A stretch of 64,000 bases of DNA from Eupeodes corollae (GCF_945859685.1 NC_079147.1:257042572-257106571), one strand, 5' to 3'; counted from the first letter of the stretch, positions 12,172-23,225 are shown. Notes: generated by a model not told the origin, from the letters alone. Translations and numbers: made by a program.

Positions 12172-12999
12172 TTAAGTCCGTTGAGAACTCCTTAACGCGA
12201 TTTTGCAATATTTGTACAAATTGCCGCCATTCATCTCATTCAGCATTGCAACAACTTGTTCGTCCGATAAGAAGTCACTTCCAAAAAAGCTCCTTCTTGT
12301 TTCCTTTAAAGTAGGGCATTTTCCAACGAAATGAATAACGTCCTCACTTTTTCTAAGATTGCACATACTGCACTCCAATGGTAATTCGGGTCTATGTGGT
12401 ATAAAATTCAGGCTTATAAGTTCGCTTCGGAGTCTAACCATTGTTGAAATCTCGTTCACACTATTTGCATCACTGAAGTAGTTTCTTTTAGCAAGATTGT
12501 GGTTCAACCTTCTATAAATAGTTCTGAATAAAGACTCATAAGCTTCAGCTACATAATCTTCTCACCTACTTTCACAATCACATCATATAAGATATCCTTG
12601 CAACTTGATATGCTTCCAACGTTAAAATTGAACTCCACGTTACATCCCTCGGCGAGGCAATTTCAATCCCTGTACCAGCTTTTTTGTACTGCTTTAAGAG
12701 CTACTTTCTTGACCAGTCGGTAATCAGGCATCTTGAAAACGTTCAGTAAATAGTCCCCTTGCGGTTTAAGTGTTTTGACGAATAGAGGTGAAAATCCTGT
12801 CTCTAGCATAATAACATAGGCACAGACGAAATACTCTTTCAACGTAGTGAGTTAGAAGTTTCTCCACTGTGAGAAACTTTTTACATTCCCAAACTTGGTC
12901 GCCGTTCAAAAGAATACTCTCCGCTGCAGTTTCAAATTCTTTGTATTTTATACTATGTGCTATGTTGACGTTCATAAAAACTCTTCTCCATGCTATATT
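12172..12999 (-). mobile_element. LINE, C-terminal part (separated from 19176-20275 by the BEL/Pao element)
   Basis: Minus-strand translation gives a typical LINE tail: a segment with 'KFLTVEKLLTHYVERVFRLC' and, nearer the 3' end, a zinc-finger-like 'CSMCNLRKSEDVIHFVGKCP' block at about 12300-12380. When the BEL/Pao element and one copy of its 5-bp target duplication are ignored, the reading frame at 12994 continues directly from the frame at 19181. The two pieces are therefore one LINE cut by a later insertion. Frameshifts inside show the LINE was already decaying or has decayed since. The C-terminal block matches the LINE fragment at 45784-46493. Confidence 0.82.
12995..12999. repeat. Target-site duplication ATATT (left of BEL/Pao)
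   Basis: Identical to 19176-19180. Five bases is a usual length for BEL/Pao integration. Confidence 0.9.
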
Positions 13000-13267
13000 T
13001 GTTAAAGAATATAAAAAGTAAAATTAATTATAACGTAATGTAAACATGCTACAATTTATTCTAGCCTTGAACATACACAAAACTTTTTCTTTTTGACATT
13101 CTGTTTAAGTTCATTCTTTCTCTTTTCTTGCATATTCTCATGTACAGAGATCATGTTTTAAATTTAGGTTAAGAAAAATTCATTATTACTCGATCCACTC
13201 TTGAAATGTTAAGTTGGCAATTAATAAAAATTGAATTTTTTAAACTTTTGCTTTTTATTTCGCAACA
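13000..13267 (+). repeat. 5' LTR of BEL/Pao element
   Basis: 268 bp, TGTTAAAG...CGCAACA. A TATAAAA box lies at 13010 and an AATAAA-type signal in ATTAATAAAAATTG near 13220, so promoter and polyadenylation signals are plausible. It matches the 3' LTR throughout by eye. Confidence 0.93.
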
Positions 13268-13272
13268 TAAAT

Positions 13273-13288
13273 TGGTAGCAGAACATGG
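13273..13288 (+). other. Putative primer-binding site
   Basis: TGGTAGCAGAACATGG starts six bases after the LTR. The leading TGG fits pairing with the CCA end of a tRNA; which tRNA is not determined. Confidence 0.55.
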
Positions 13289-13675
13289 TTACCATTTAAT
13301 TTAAATTGTGTTGTAGAGTTAAAAAAAAAAAAGGATTAGTAAAGCAATTCAAGTAATTTTCTTTTAAAATTGATTGTGCACATATTTTCACATATTTCGG
13401 AGATTTATGAGGTTAGAGAGTAATCCTCGTGCTACCATATCATAATTGGCACGTGATTTGATTTGGATACTTATTGCAAGATTTTTCTCTTGCCCTTAAG
13501 GAGGTAAGGGACAATAAAATATTTTATTTGAATAACCACCGCCGCCAATCTATCTTTTCATCCCTTTTTATGTCGCTCGAGTGAACATTCTCTGACGTAT
13601 ACTACACTGGCGAAAGAAGGCGAAGGTTGTCTGGAAGGTTCCGATTCTGCAGTGGATATCAAGACGGACATAATC

Positions 13676-16600
13676 ATGGAAATGAAAAAAGCTAAGAAGA
13701 TACGTGCTTCAATACTTGGCCTTTTAACCAAACAGCGGAATAATTTTAATGAGCAAGCAAGTTCTATTAATAATTCGGCTTTGAGCATTATGTTGCAGCT
13801 CATCGATGATTATCATAAACGACATAATGCGATCACGGAACACATTCTGGAGTTGAGTGTGGATGAGAAGGAAGATGATGATGCTTGTGAAAAGGACGCT
13901 GCTTTTACTACAGCGTATATTGACCTCAAGACCAAATTAATGGACTTAATTGAGGAGAAAAAAGCTGATTTGAATTCAACCTTCCATTCAAGTTCAACAC
14001 CAAACCAACCTGTCCGTGCAGTGAGATTACCGAAATTAGAACTTCCCAGATTTTCTGGGAAATATTGCGATTGGATGGATTTTAAGAATGAATTCGAATC
14101 CATGATAATAAATGATACTAGTTTGAATGATATTGATCGTTTCAGATTCTTAAAATCTGCGTTGAGTGATGGGCCTAAGCGCATTATTAGTAACATGGAA
14201 GTAACAGCATCTAACTTTTCAAAGGCATGGCAAGCTTTAAAGGACCGCTTTGACCACGAGGCCCTCATATTTGGGTCCCATATAAATGAAATTGTTTCCA
14301 TGCAAGGGGTATCGGGCGGAGGTCCACAAGCCTATAGAGACCTTATCGACAAGGTTCAGGCACACTATAGGTCGCTGCTATCGTTGGGGTCCGCTGAAGC
14401 TGTGGCGGAGAATTTAATGATTAGTCTTATTCTCGGAAAAATTGATATAAAGGCTCAATCCAAGTGGGAAGAACATACAAACGAGAACATCGCAACATGG
14501 ACAAGTTTTACCAGTTTCTTTGAGAAATATGCAGCAGCACAAGAGCGTGTGGATCAGACCAGAAAGCAAAGTGGAAAATCACAGGTTGTAGATAAACGCC
14601 CGCAATATGGTAAGAAGAGTCATACTACTTTGGTTGCTAGTTTGCATGATAGTAAATGTTTTAAGTGTCAATCAAATATGCATGTTTTAAAAGATTGCCC
14701 TACATTCCTTGCGCTTACACCCAAAGAACGTTCAGAAGAAGTAAGAAAGATGAGCGCCTGTGTTGCATGTCTTCAATCAAGGCATTCGTATAGGTTTTGT
14801 AAGGGGCGGTGTGAGAAATGCTCAAGGAAGCACCACGCTTTATTGCATTTTGAAAGCACGCAACCTGTTGTTGAATTAGCAAGTAGTACGTCACAAAGAT
14901 CATTTTTTGCATCACAATCTTTTGAAGATGAGCAGGTTCTATTAGCGTCAGTTATTGTGAATGTATTTGATGGAAATGGCTGCGCCACCCCTTGTCACGC
15001 CTTGCTAGATTGTGGCTCTACAGATCATTACATATCAGAGAGATTTGCCAAAATAATAAATGCTAAGCGAATCAAGTGTGATACTCTTATAGGCGGCATT
15101 GGAAGCATTGGTGTTTCATCGAAAGGACTCTGTAAATTAACTTTTGGCTCCGTAATAAACGACTCTGAGCGATTCGTTATTCATGCATCTATTTTACAGA
15201 AAATTACAGAGTCTTACCCCCCACTTGCCTTCAGTATTTCGGAATGGAAAATTCCATCTCACGTTAAATTAGCAGATCCGAACTTTAACAGGCCTAAGCA
15301 CGTTGATCTTTTGATAGGCGGAGGTTTATTTTGGAAATTATTAACTGGTGAGCAATATCCATTAGGACCCGATCTCCCTTATCTTTGTAATACGAAGCTT
15401 GGATATATTGTCGTTGGATCTATCGCTACATCCCCAACTCTTCTTCGTAGGGCACTTTACTCATCTAGAGCTTCAATCGACAATCTAGAATCATTGAGGC
15501 AGCTAGTAGAACGAGCATTTGAAATTGAGTCTTGCACAAAGTATAAAGCTGGCTCGTTTCTCAGTCCCAAAGACAAGGCTGTTGAGGACCATTATGAACT
15601 TACGACTCGTCGAGGCAACTTTGGACGATACACCGTACGCCTCCCTTTCTGTGGCAACCCAATCTTACTTGGTGATTCATTGGACATTGCAACCCGTCGC
15701 TTCCAAGCCCTCGAACGCAAACTTGAAAAACATCCTCTTATGAAACAAATGTATTCAGAATTTATTGATGAATATGAGCGCCTTGGTCACTTAGAAGTGG
15801 TTCCTAATTTCGATGCTTCTACGCCACATTTCTTTATGCCCCATCACCCGGTGTTTAAAATGTCAAGCTCAAGTACGAAAATAAGAGTGGTGTTTGATGC
15901 CTCATGTAAGACATCAAATGGAGTCTCCCTGAACGATTTATTATACACTGGGCCAAAGCTACAGGATGACTTGTTGATAATACTCTTGAGGTTTCGCTTA
16001 TTCCCGTACGTAATAACTGCTGATATACAACAGATGTATAGGCAGGTACTTGTTGATCAAGCTGACACTAATTTTCAATTAATTTTATGGCGTAAAGAAA
16101 AGAAAGACCCATTGAAAGTTCTTCGACTGCTCACAGTTACTTACGGTACCGCTCCTGGAGCTTATTTAGCTATCAAGACTTTGCATAAACTAGGAATGGA
16201 TGAAGCTGAGCACTTTCCTGAGGGTGCCAAATTATTGAAAGAAAATTTTTATGTAGATGATGCGATGCTAGGGGCAAATAACATTGAAGAACTCATTGAA
16301 GGTCGACGTCAGCTCGTTGAAATTTTACAGAGAGGTGGATTTAAACTGACCAAATTTTGTTCAAATGTAGAATCTACTATAGCTGACATTCCTTTAGAAT
16401 CGCGAGAAAAGTTTGTCCAGATTGGGGACCACAATACTATAAAGACTCTTGGTTTAACTTGGCAACCTGGGGCAGATATATTTCGGTGTACCTACAATGA
16501 AATTGAAGCGACATCTATTATTACGAAACGTGTTGTGTTGTCAGAGATTGCTAGACTGTTTGACCCAATTGGATTTATTTGTCCCGTGGTCACCTTAGCG

Positions 16601-18898
16601 AAGATATTTTTTCAAGATTTATGGCGCAGGAAGTATGATTGGGATACCCCACTAACTGATGATCTCGCTACAAAGTGGAATGGCTTTCGTGGTGATCTAA
16701 CAGCATTGAATAATATTTCATTACCACGATATGTCCTTGGTAATAATAATTACGACTTGCTACATTTACATGGGTTTTGCGACGCTAGTCAGAAAGGCTA
16801 TGGTGCCTGTGTATATACATGGTGTCTTAATTCTACTGGAAAAATCACGGTTCGGCTTTTGGTTGCCAAATCCCGGCTCGCACCTACTAAAACTCTTACA
16901 ATAGCAAGACTTGAATTATGTGCTGCGAGACTTTTAGTTGACATGATAGAAAGGTTAAGAATTGAAGTCTTTCGAAACATTACAATTAGCGATATAAAGT
17001 ACTGGACTGATTCAACTATCGTTCTTAGCTGGTTACATGAAGAACCCTATAAATGGAACACTTTTGTAGCTCACAGAGTAGCACATATACAGGAAGTCAC
17101 AAAGTTTGATCAGTGGAAGCATATTCCAGGTGAGTTGAATCCGGCAGATTTTATTTCACGTGGCATGTTGCCAACGGAAACGTTAGAATCCTCACTATGG
17201 TGGAATGGCCCTGCTTTTTTACGCCAGGCAACCACTGAATGGCCAAAAGAATTTAAATTGCCAAAATCAAACACTACCGCATTAGAAGAATTACGTCCTT
17301 CAAAGTATGTTTTAACAGCTTTTATTAAAGTGGATGTTACTGAGTCTATGCTTTATTCTCGTAATTTTCGAGGAACTCGTCGAGCTTTTGCGTATGCACT
17401 GCGTTTTATTGAGAAATGTCACAAGCGCAATCGAATTCCTGGCATAAAGCAGTGGCAAATCTTATCAAGACCAAATATAAGAAATTTTATTAAACATCCG
17501 TCATTAGAAGAAGAAGTGCATGCAGAGGAAGTTTTTATTAAAGCTATCCAGCAATCGGCTTTCGCATTAGAATATTCGCTACTGGAAAAAGAACAGTCAG
17601 TTAATAAAGGCAGTGCACTAGAAGCTTTGGCCCCATTTATAGATGAAAAAGGCCTTATTAGAGTAGGTGGGCGAATTAAGAAAGCTGAGATAGCCTTTGA
17701 TGCAAAGCACCAGATTCTATTGCCGAAGACTCATCGCTTTACGTCCTCAGTCATCTCATATTTTCATCATTATAGAGTTTGTCACGCAGGACCACAAATG
17801 GTGTTGGCAGCTGTTCGAAATCGTTATTGGCCTATTGGTGGATTACAACTTACAAGAACCATCGTAAGCAAGTGCATTTGGTGTTTTCGCATGCATCCTA
17901 AACTCATCTCTCAATTTATGGGCAGCTTACCCGTAGATCGTGTATTACCACTGCAACATAAAGCATTTATGGTAACCGGAGTTGATTTTGCCGGCCCAAT
18001 AAGCGTTCGTCATCATATTCGCTGCAAGCAAAACAAGGAGGTGCATTTGGCTCTATTTGTTTGTTTTATCACAAAAGCCGTCCACATAGAGCTCGTTCCC
18101 GATCGCTCTACCGAAGCTTTTTTACGTGCGCTGAAAAGATTTATATCAGATAGAGGCAGAGTTTCTAAGATGTATTCTGATAACGCTACTAATTTTGTAG
18201 GCGCATCCAACTATTTCAAAGAACTAAAGGCTAACATGGAAAAAGATAGCGAAATAATTGAACGAGAATTTAGTAAAGAATTTATCGAATGGTCTTTTAT
18301 TCCACCAAGAGCGGCCCATCACGGAGGTTTATGGGAGTCATCGATAAAAATCATGAAGCGTTTAATTCACAATATCGTAGGATGCATGGAATTAACGGAA
18401 GACGAACTTCGTACAGTAGCAAAACAAGCGGGAGCAATTATGAATTCGAGACCTATAACCCCCATGTCAGCGGATCCTAACGATTTGGAGCCCCTCACGC
18501 CTGGCCATTTCTTGTGCGGTGGACCTCCTACTGCAATACCTGAGCTTCCTGTGTTGCCTAAAAATCCAAACTCCCTTCACTTAGCCCAACGAATGCGATA
18601 TTCCGAGCAGCAGCTGTGGGACCGCTTCTACAAAGAATATCTTCAAACTCTTCAACCAAGGTCCAAATGGCGATTTAAAAATAATAACGTCGAAGTAGGC
18701 GATATGGTCTTAATGAAATTGGATAACTTAGATCCCTTACGATGGCCGTTGGGCAGAATAATTGAAGCTATGCCGGACTCAGAAGGTGTTGTTCGCGTTG
18801 TCAAGATCAGAACAAAAAAGGGCGAGTACAAACGTGGCATTACACAACTTGCGCTTCTTCCTAATCAAGATTGCAGCTTGAGCTTAACAGCTCAATAG
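13676..18898 (+). CDS. BEL/Pao gag-pol polyprotein, 1740 aa
   Basis: This single frame encodes the structural and replication enzymes of the element. Numbering from the first ATG: the Gag region has a DUF1759-like block at ~115-270 ('LPKLELPRFSGKYCDW') and a CCHC knuckle (C-x2-C-x4-H-x4-C) near 330, followed by further Cys/His pairs. An aspartic protease with D-C-G-S-T is near 445. The RT has the first Asp in 'ITADIQQMYRQV' near 782 and the YVDD box near 860. RNase H starts with 'GFCDASQKGYGA' near 1034. Next come an H2C2 zinc-binding block near 1365-1405 and an integrase core with D ('TGVDFAGP', ~1435), D ('YSDNATNF', ~1500) and E ('HHGGLWES', ~1550), then a DUF5641-like tail. All catalytic residues are present. 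The frame is open back to 13532, but the first ATG is at 13676, so I start there. There is no env. Confidence 0.95.
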   Translation: MEMKKAKKIRASILGLLTKQRNNFNEQASSINNSALSIMLQLIDDYHKRHNAITEHILELSVDEKEDDDACEKDAAFTTAYIDLKTKLMDLIEEKKADLNSTFHSSSTPNQPVRAVRLPKLELPRFSGKYCDWMDFKNEFESMIINDTSLNDIDRFRFLKSALSDGPKRIISNMEVTASNFSKAWQALKDRFDHEALIFGSHINEIVSMQGVSGGGPQAYRDLIDKVQAHYRSLLSLGSAEAVAENLMISLILGKIDIKAQSKWEEHTNENIATWTSFTSFFEKYAAAQERVDQTRKQSGKSQVVDKRPQYGKKSHTTLVASLHDSKCFKCQSNMHVLKDCPTFLALTPKERSEEVRKMSACVACLQSRHSYRFCKGRCEKCSRKHHALLHFESTQPVVELASSTSQRSFFASQSFEDEQVLLASVIVNVFDGNGCATPCHALLDCGSTDHYISERFAKIINAKRIKCDTLIGGIGSIGVSSKGLCKLTFGSVINDSERFVIHASILQKITESYPPLAFSISEWKIPSHVKLADPNFNRPKHVDLLIGGGLFWKLLTGEQYPLGPDLPYLCNTKLGYIVVGSIATSPTLLRRALYSSRASIDNLESLRQLVERAFEIESCTKYKAGSFLSPKDKAVEDHYELTTRRGNFGRYTVRLPFCGNPILLGDSLDIATRRFQALERKLEKHPLMKQMYSEFIDEYERLGHLEVVPNFDASTPHFFMPHHPVFKMSSSSTKIRVVFDASCKTSNGVSLNDLLYTGPKLQDDLLIILLRFRLFPYVITADIQQMYRQVLVDQADTNFQLILWRKEKKDPLKVLRLLTVTYGTAPGAYLAIKTLHKLGMDEAEHFPEGAKLLKENFYVDDAMLGANNIEELIEGRRQLVEILQRGGFKLTKFCSNVESTIADIPLESREKFVQIGDHNTIKTLGLTWQPGADIFRCTYNEIEATSIITKRVVLSEIARLFDPIGFICPVVTLAKIFFQDLWRRKYDWDTPLTDDLATKWNGFRGDLTALNNISLPRYVLGNNNYDLLHLHGFCDASQKGYGACVYTWCLNSTGKITVRLLVAKSRLAPTKTLTIARLELCAARLLVDMIERLRIEVFRNITISDIKYWTDSTIVLSWLHEEPYKWNTFVAHRVAHIQEVTKFDQWKHIPGELNPADFISRGMLPTETLESSLWWNGPAFLRQATTEWPKEFKLPKSNTTALEELRPSKYVLTAFIKVDVTESMLYSRNFRGTRRAFAYALRFIEKCHKRNRIPGIKQWQILSRPNIRNFIKHPSLEEEVHAEEVFIKAIQQSAFALEYSLLEKEQSVNKGSALEALAPFIDEKGLIRVGGRIKKAEIAFDAKHQILLPKTHRFTSSVISYFHHYRVCHAGPQMVLAAVRNRYWPIGGLQLTRTIVSKCIWCFRMHPKLISQFMGSLPVDRVLPLQHKAFMVTGVDFAGPISVRHHIRCKQNKEVHLALFVCFITKAVHIELVPDRSTEAFLRALKRFISDRGRVSKMYSDNATNFVGASNYFKELKANMEKDSEIIEREFSKEFIEWSFIPPRAAHHGGLWESSIKIMKRLIHNIVGCMELTEDELRTVAKQAGAIMNSRPITPMSADPNDLEPLTPGHFLCGGPPTAIPELPVLPKNPNSLHLAQRMRYSEQQLWDRFYKEYLQTLQPRSKWRFKNNNVEVGDMVLMKLDNLDPLRWPLGRIIEAMPDSEGVVRVVKIRTKKGEYKRGITQLALLPNQDCSLSLTAQ

Positions 18899-18907
18899 GG
18901 GGGAGTA
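18897..18907 (+). other. Polypurine tract of BEL/Pao element
   Basis: AGGGGGGAGTA lies directly against the 3' LTR and overlaps the TAG stop codon of gag-pol. It is the expected plus-strand primer. Confidence 0.8.
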
Positions 18908-19175
18908 TGTTAAAGAATATAAAAAGTAAAATTAATTATAACGTAATGTAAACATGCTACAATTTATTCTAGCCTTGAACATACACAAAACTTTTTCTTT
19001 TTGACATTCTGTTTAAGTTCATTCTTTCTCTTTTCTTGCATATTCTCATGTACAGAGATCATGTTTTAAATTTAGGTTAAGAAAAATTCATTATTACTCG
19101 ATCCACTCTTGAAATGTTAAGTTGGCAATTAATAAAAATTGAATTTTTTAAACTTTTGCTTTTTATTTCGCAACA
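18908..19175 (+). repeat. 3' LTR of BEL/Pao element
   Basis: 268 bp, the same sequence as 13000-13267. Confidence 0.93.
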
Positions 19176-19180
19176 ATATT
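19176..19180. repeat. Target-site duplication ATATT (right of BEL/Pao)
   Basis: Copy of 12995-12999. Confidence 0.9.
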
Positions 19181-20275
19181 TATAGCTGTTTTTGCTTTTT
19201 TCAGTTTTTCTACTAGATGCTTTTCCATGTTTAAGTTCCTCGAAAAGGTGACGCCTAGGTATTTGTACTCCTTGATGCATTCAATGTCTTTTCCGTTGAA
19301 CACCCACTTTTCATTCGAATCATCACCTTGGATTGATGATTGTTGACAACCAAATTCCATAAACAACAGTAATTGTAAATCTTGTTTATCATAAGTTGGA
19401 GTGTTTCGGAGGAGTAAGCAAACAAGACTACGGTCTCCCGCAAAGTCAACTCCTCCAGGAAGGAAAACATATACCATATGTATCAATCAATGATAGATCA
19501 TTTATGAAGATCGAAAAGAGGTTAGGACTCAGTGTCCATACCTGCCTCACTCATGACCTCTTGACGAAGTTGCAAACCAATCCGAAAATTCCCCTCCATT
19601 CCAAACTGCAGCCCGTGTTCCTCTGTACAACTCTTCGAGTATTAAGCAGAACTTCAACGAAAATCCCAGATTGTACAATTTATAAAATAAGGCACCTCTG
19701 TTGATCATGTCAAAAGCTGCTTTGAAATCAATGAAAAATACATCCAATTTTTTACCCTGCATTAAAAGCTTTCAGCATGGCTCCTGAGGACAACGCTTCC
19801 ACATTTGTAGAACTCTACTGGAATACCATTTGAACCTGCCGCTTTCCTATCTTTAACTGTCCATAAAGTGTTTCAAGTTCATGCATACTAAATTCTGTGT
19901 CTTAAATTTCGTTCTGAAATCGAGGAACTGCATAATGCCAGTTCGCTAATGTTGTTTTAGGAATTAGTAGATCTTTGAAGTTAAGGAAAAGTGAATTTGC
20001 ACACAGTTTTTTGTGTATTACTGCTTGTTTTCCATTTAATTCCCAAGCTAGTTTCCAAAAGTCCCTAGCGTTTTTACAAGACAGCAATCTGCATGCTTGT
20101 TTTTTTTCATATTTAAACTTTTTGGCTTTGCATAGCTGTTTAAATTTTCTATTGGCCTCTAAGTAGTTAATCCTAAATGAGCTTTGGGAGGAACTATGAA
20201 AATTTTGTAACCATGCAAAAGAAATCTTCCAAGCTTTTCGTCATTCTTGATTAAACCAAGGTTCATATTTTTATA
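19176..20275 (-). mobile_element. LINE, reverse transcriptase part (continues in 12172-12999)
   Basis: Minus strand, reading down from 20275: a 'PWFNQE' block that links endonuclease and RT in LINEs, 'NYLEANRKFKQLCKAKKFKYE', then 'DFWKLAWELNGK'. Next are 'VFFIDFKAAFDMINRGALFYK', a 'TLSPNLFSIFINDL' block, the damaged FADD region ('GVDFAGDRSLVCLL'), 'TLQLMINKIYNYCCLWNLVV', and 'YKYLGVTFSRNLNMEKHLVE'. Many stops and shifts. The catalytic Asp pair is lost. It joins in frame with the piece left of the BEL/Pao insertion. Same family as 1-790. Confidence 0.82.
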
Positions 20276-20299
20276 TATTTTTTAAATTGTATGTAAGTT

Positions 20300-21799
20300 A
20301 ATTTCTTTACAATAAAATATTATTGGAGGCATACTTTTCTGACTTTGTCAGCTGCAAAATCATGAATAAAGTCAATTTTCAATTGATAACATTGACAAGC
20401 TGTTTAGTCAATCTTGTAGCATTGTTTTTCGAAGCTCATTTTATCCAGTTGTATTTCGAAAATGAACGCCGTTCACTGCAGTTTGAAACGATTAAAGATA
20501 AAAAAATTCTACATCCAGTTTCCACATTTGGAAGATGTTCATGATGTCATCCACTGTAATTAGACTGTACAATTTTGATATTGTAATAAGATCTTCATTT
20601 ACATCTTTATTGAAGTCTTTTAAATACTGTGCGAGGTGTAGGGCGTAGGCATTCTGCCTCAAGTTCTTCTGCATTAACATCTCTATGGTATTTTTTTTTG
20701 GAAAACTGTTCGCAAGAATTTTGCAACTCCACTGAAGTCAAATATAGCAATCGACAAAAAAAGCCAAACAATGGATTAATTTCTTGATTGCAATTGGATC
20801 GTATTTTTAATTGCAAATTAATCGTGTCAAAAATTGGAAAAAGTTGATATTTTAAACTTTTCTTTCCCAATTAGCTGGAGTGATGGTGCAGACCATCAAA
20901 ATATGTGGCACGCAAACTTCGTACTATTGTTCGTTGCAGTAAGTCTTTATAATTAGCATCCGGATTCTGAGCTTTGGTACACGCTTTAAGTTTATAATTC
21001 TCCCTCAGATCATTTATGAAAGAACATAGTAAACAAAGCAAATTGGCAGCAACGTCAATCATTATTGTTTCTTTTTGAAGGCTTTGGCTGGTTCTATGAA
21101 TTCTTTCCAATATTGTGCTACAAATTTCTGTTAAAATGAGGAACTCCAGTTTTGTTGATTGTGTCTGGAGCTTGCTCTGGATCTCTACAGATAGATGTCA
21201 AGGCTTCAGTAATTTGCTTATAACCATGATGGATCGCGTTAACTGCATCAGCTTGTGCAGACCATTTTGTTTCAGAAAGGCTTTTAAGAACTCTATGTGA
21301 ACGAAGACATTAATTCAATTTACTCCAGCGATGGGAACCACTTGAAAGAAATTTGTTGCCTCCTGCACACAACCATCCACATTAAGGCCTACCAAGTTAA
21401 GAGAATGTGCTGCACAAGGTACAAAGGTAGCAAATTAGCACTTCTCCTTTAATCTTGCTTGCAAACCAAAATATTTTCCCGACATATTAGACGCATTATC
21501 ATAGCTTTGTCCTGTACAATCCTCAAAGCGTACATGTGCAGGACTATAGAGTGGAACGAAAGCAGAGTTGTTAAAATTGTGTGCAGAGGTATGATTAAAG
21601 ATCCAAGTTTAATGTGTTGAGGTGGAGAATTTAAATGGAACGGATAGTTAAATGAAACTTGTTTTTCTGTTACTGTCTACTAACCTTATTCCGTTTTCTA
21701 TATAATTCTTTCATTCATTTTGAGTTAGTGCATTTGGGGGCGAAATAATTGCGGGACGCTGGGCCCTGGCCCACGGGCCCATGCCTAAAGATGCCCCTG
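20300..21799 (-). pseudogene. Decayed hAT transposon, ZMYM1-like transposase
   Basis: Minus strand, from about 21545 down: 'GQSYDNASNMSGKYFGLQAR', a 'PCAAHSLNLVGLNVDG' block, 'TKWSAQADAVNAIHHGYKQI', 'ALTSICRDPEQAPDTINKTG', then a helical stretch, and near 20330-20520 the remains of the C-terminal hAT dimerisation region ('PNVETGCRIF', 'TMLQD.LNSLSMLSIEN'). These match the ZMYM1-like (DUF4371) hAT group. The N-terminal half with its zinc finger is missing: only about 250 bp separates the first recognisable motif from the probable terminus, whose minus-strand sequence starts CAGGGGCATCTTTAGGCATG at 21799. Stops and frameshifts are frequent. The other terminus was not found, and no 8-bp duplication could be matched. 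The terminus abuts the coding end of a LINE fragment at 21800, suggesting insertion into it. Confidence 0.72.
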
Positions 21800-22130
21800 A
21801 CTACGCCTACATGCCATCGTGTACGGTTTCCGGAGATGTGTTTCATCTCCCTCCAACTATTGCCTAGTGACGCTGGTTCCACCTCGACTGTCCTGCGCCA
21901 TGTGCTTCACGGTCATCCAGCTCTTTTTCCTTCTTGTGTGAGCGGATTCCACTGCATTGCTTGGCCTGCAAAGCAGTCGTTAGCTTTTCGAAGCGTATGT
22001 CCAATCCATTGCCACTTACGCCTTTGTATTATGGCGTCTATAGGATCCTGGCCTGTTCTGCTATGAAGGACCTCATTTGATATACGATTTGGCCAGAAAA
22101 TCCTTAGGATGTTACGAAGACTAAGGTTTG
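21800..22130 (-). mobile_element. LINE 3'-terminal coding fragment
   Basis: Minus strand gives 'IQRRKWQWIGHTLRKANDCF', 'QAMQWNPLTQEGKRAGWP', 'STWRRTVEVEPASLGNSW' and 'REMKHISGNRTRWHVGVV'. This is the very conserved end of a LINE ORF2 in which 'W.WIGHTLRK...QA..WNP..G.R..G.P..TWRR' is diagnostic. A stop replaces the residue after GWP. The fragment stops where the hAT terminus begins. The LINE differs from the three other LINE families here. Confidence 0.75.
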
Positions 22131-23164
22131 CAGCTTTTTTGTAATGGCTGAAGTAACCTTCCAAGTTTTTTACTTGTGACATATAAGAACTATTTGGCAA
22201 GTTTTGTATTCGTAAAAAAATTTGAACTGGAGATTTTAATAAAACATAACATTGCGATGGTAGAATAGTCAAACAAAGTGGGTAGCCTGATTCCGTCTGA
22301 CTGTCCATCATCATCGCCCTTACAGCCCAAGCCATTGGTTCGAAGGACTTCAAATTTGGAAATTAAGGTTTTGAGCCGATCCGTGTTAGACTTTCTTTTC
22401 ATTTTTTAAAGACTAAAAATATCAGTAGTCATACAATTTTTTTGGTATAAAATCGAAAACTCGAATTTTCTCAAAACCCAAGCAATAGTTTTTTTTTTTA
22501 ATTTTCGCTTAAATGTTTGTTCTTTATTTGACTTTTTTCAATACAAAATTATTTTTGTATTGCTCCAGAAGAGTATCCCCAGAGAACCGATATTTTCTTT
22601 TTAAGTTTTCTCAAGAATTAATCAACTGATTTTAATCATTTCTTTTTGCATACGGTCTTACACTATCTCAATAAAATTTGATGACCAAAAGGGTCATTGA
22701 TTTAATTTTTGGTTTTTAAAACCACATAAATGTTTTTTTCGGAATTTGATATCTTAAAAATTGGTCATCATTTTTTAACGAAATTGAAATGTAAAACGCA
22801 TTAAGTTCTTAATAACTGTATACTCAAAATGTTTGTTAACTTAAATTGTAAAAGTTATGCATACAAAACTTATTTAAACAAAAAAAAACAACTCTAACGA
22901 TTTTTAAATATAAATTTTTAAAAACTCATTTTTTTTTTTGAAAAATCAAATGGCGTTTTAAAATTGTTTGGAGGAACATTTTCAAAACTTTAAATGCAGG
23001 AAATATTTTGAAACAGGCTCTCGATGCATGAGCTCGTACGATCCAGCTGTGTTTACAAAACAAATTTCAAGAACCACTAAAAACTGATAAAAAATGGTAT
23101 TTGACTTAAGGATCTTCCAAATTATCTTACACAAAATGTTGGTATTAATATTTTGTAAAAGTTT
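22131..23164. other. AT-rich sequence, no gene
   Basis: Poly-T and poly-A rich DNA with a 70-codon minus frame at 22190-22402 of no known type. From about 22420 to 23160 it resembles decayed foldback array sequence ('TCAAAACCCAAG', 'TGGTCATC' type words), but I could not delimit units. Confidence 0.4.
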
Positions 23165-23225
23165 AAGAAATGTCAACAGGGCGACAGTTGGGCACGAATG
23201 GAAAGTTATCACTGTGGGTCTTTTT
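23165..23225 (+). repeat. Degenerate end of the foldback-like family
   Basis: A GACAGTTGGGCACGAATGGAAAGTTATCACTGTGGGTC-type stretch (described, not continuous in one word) follows the same order as the right end at 8641-8675. It stops abruptly and the Tab2-like segment begins within about 20 bp. Confidence 0.5.

Larger units (their letters stand above)
13000..19175 (+). mobile_element. BEL/Pao LTR retrotransposon, complete, 6176 bp
   Basis: Two 268-bp direct LTRs (13000-13267, 18908-19175) that I could not distinguish base for base, each starting TGTT and ending AACA, flanked by the 5-bp duplication ATATT. A primer-binding-like site follows the left LTR and a G-rich polypurine tract precedes the right LTR. 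One uninterrupted gag-pol frame fills the interior, with the domain order of BEL/Pao. No env-like frame follows pol: only nine bases separate the stop codon and the right LTR. Matching LTRs, an open frame and a clean duplication all point to a very recent insertion, possibly still able to move. It sits inside an older LINE in the opposite orientation. Confidence 0.95.
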
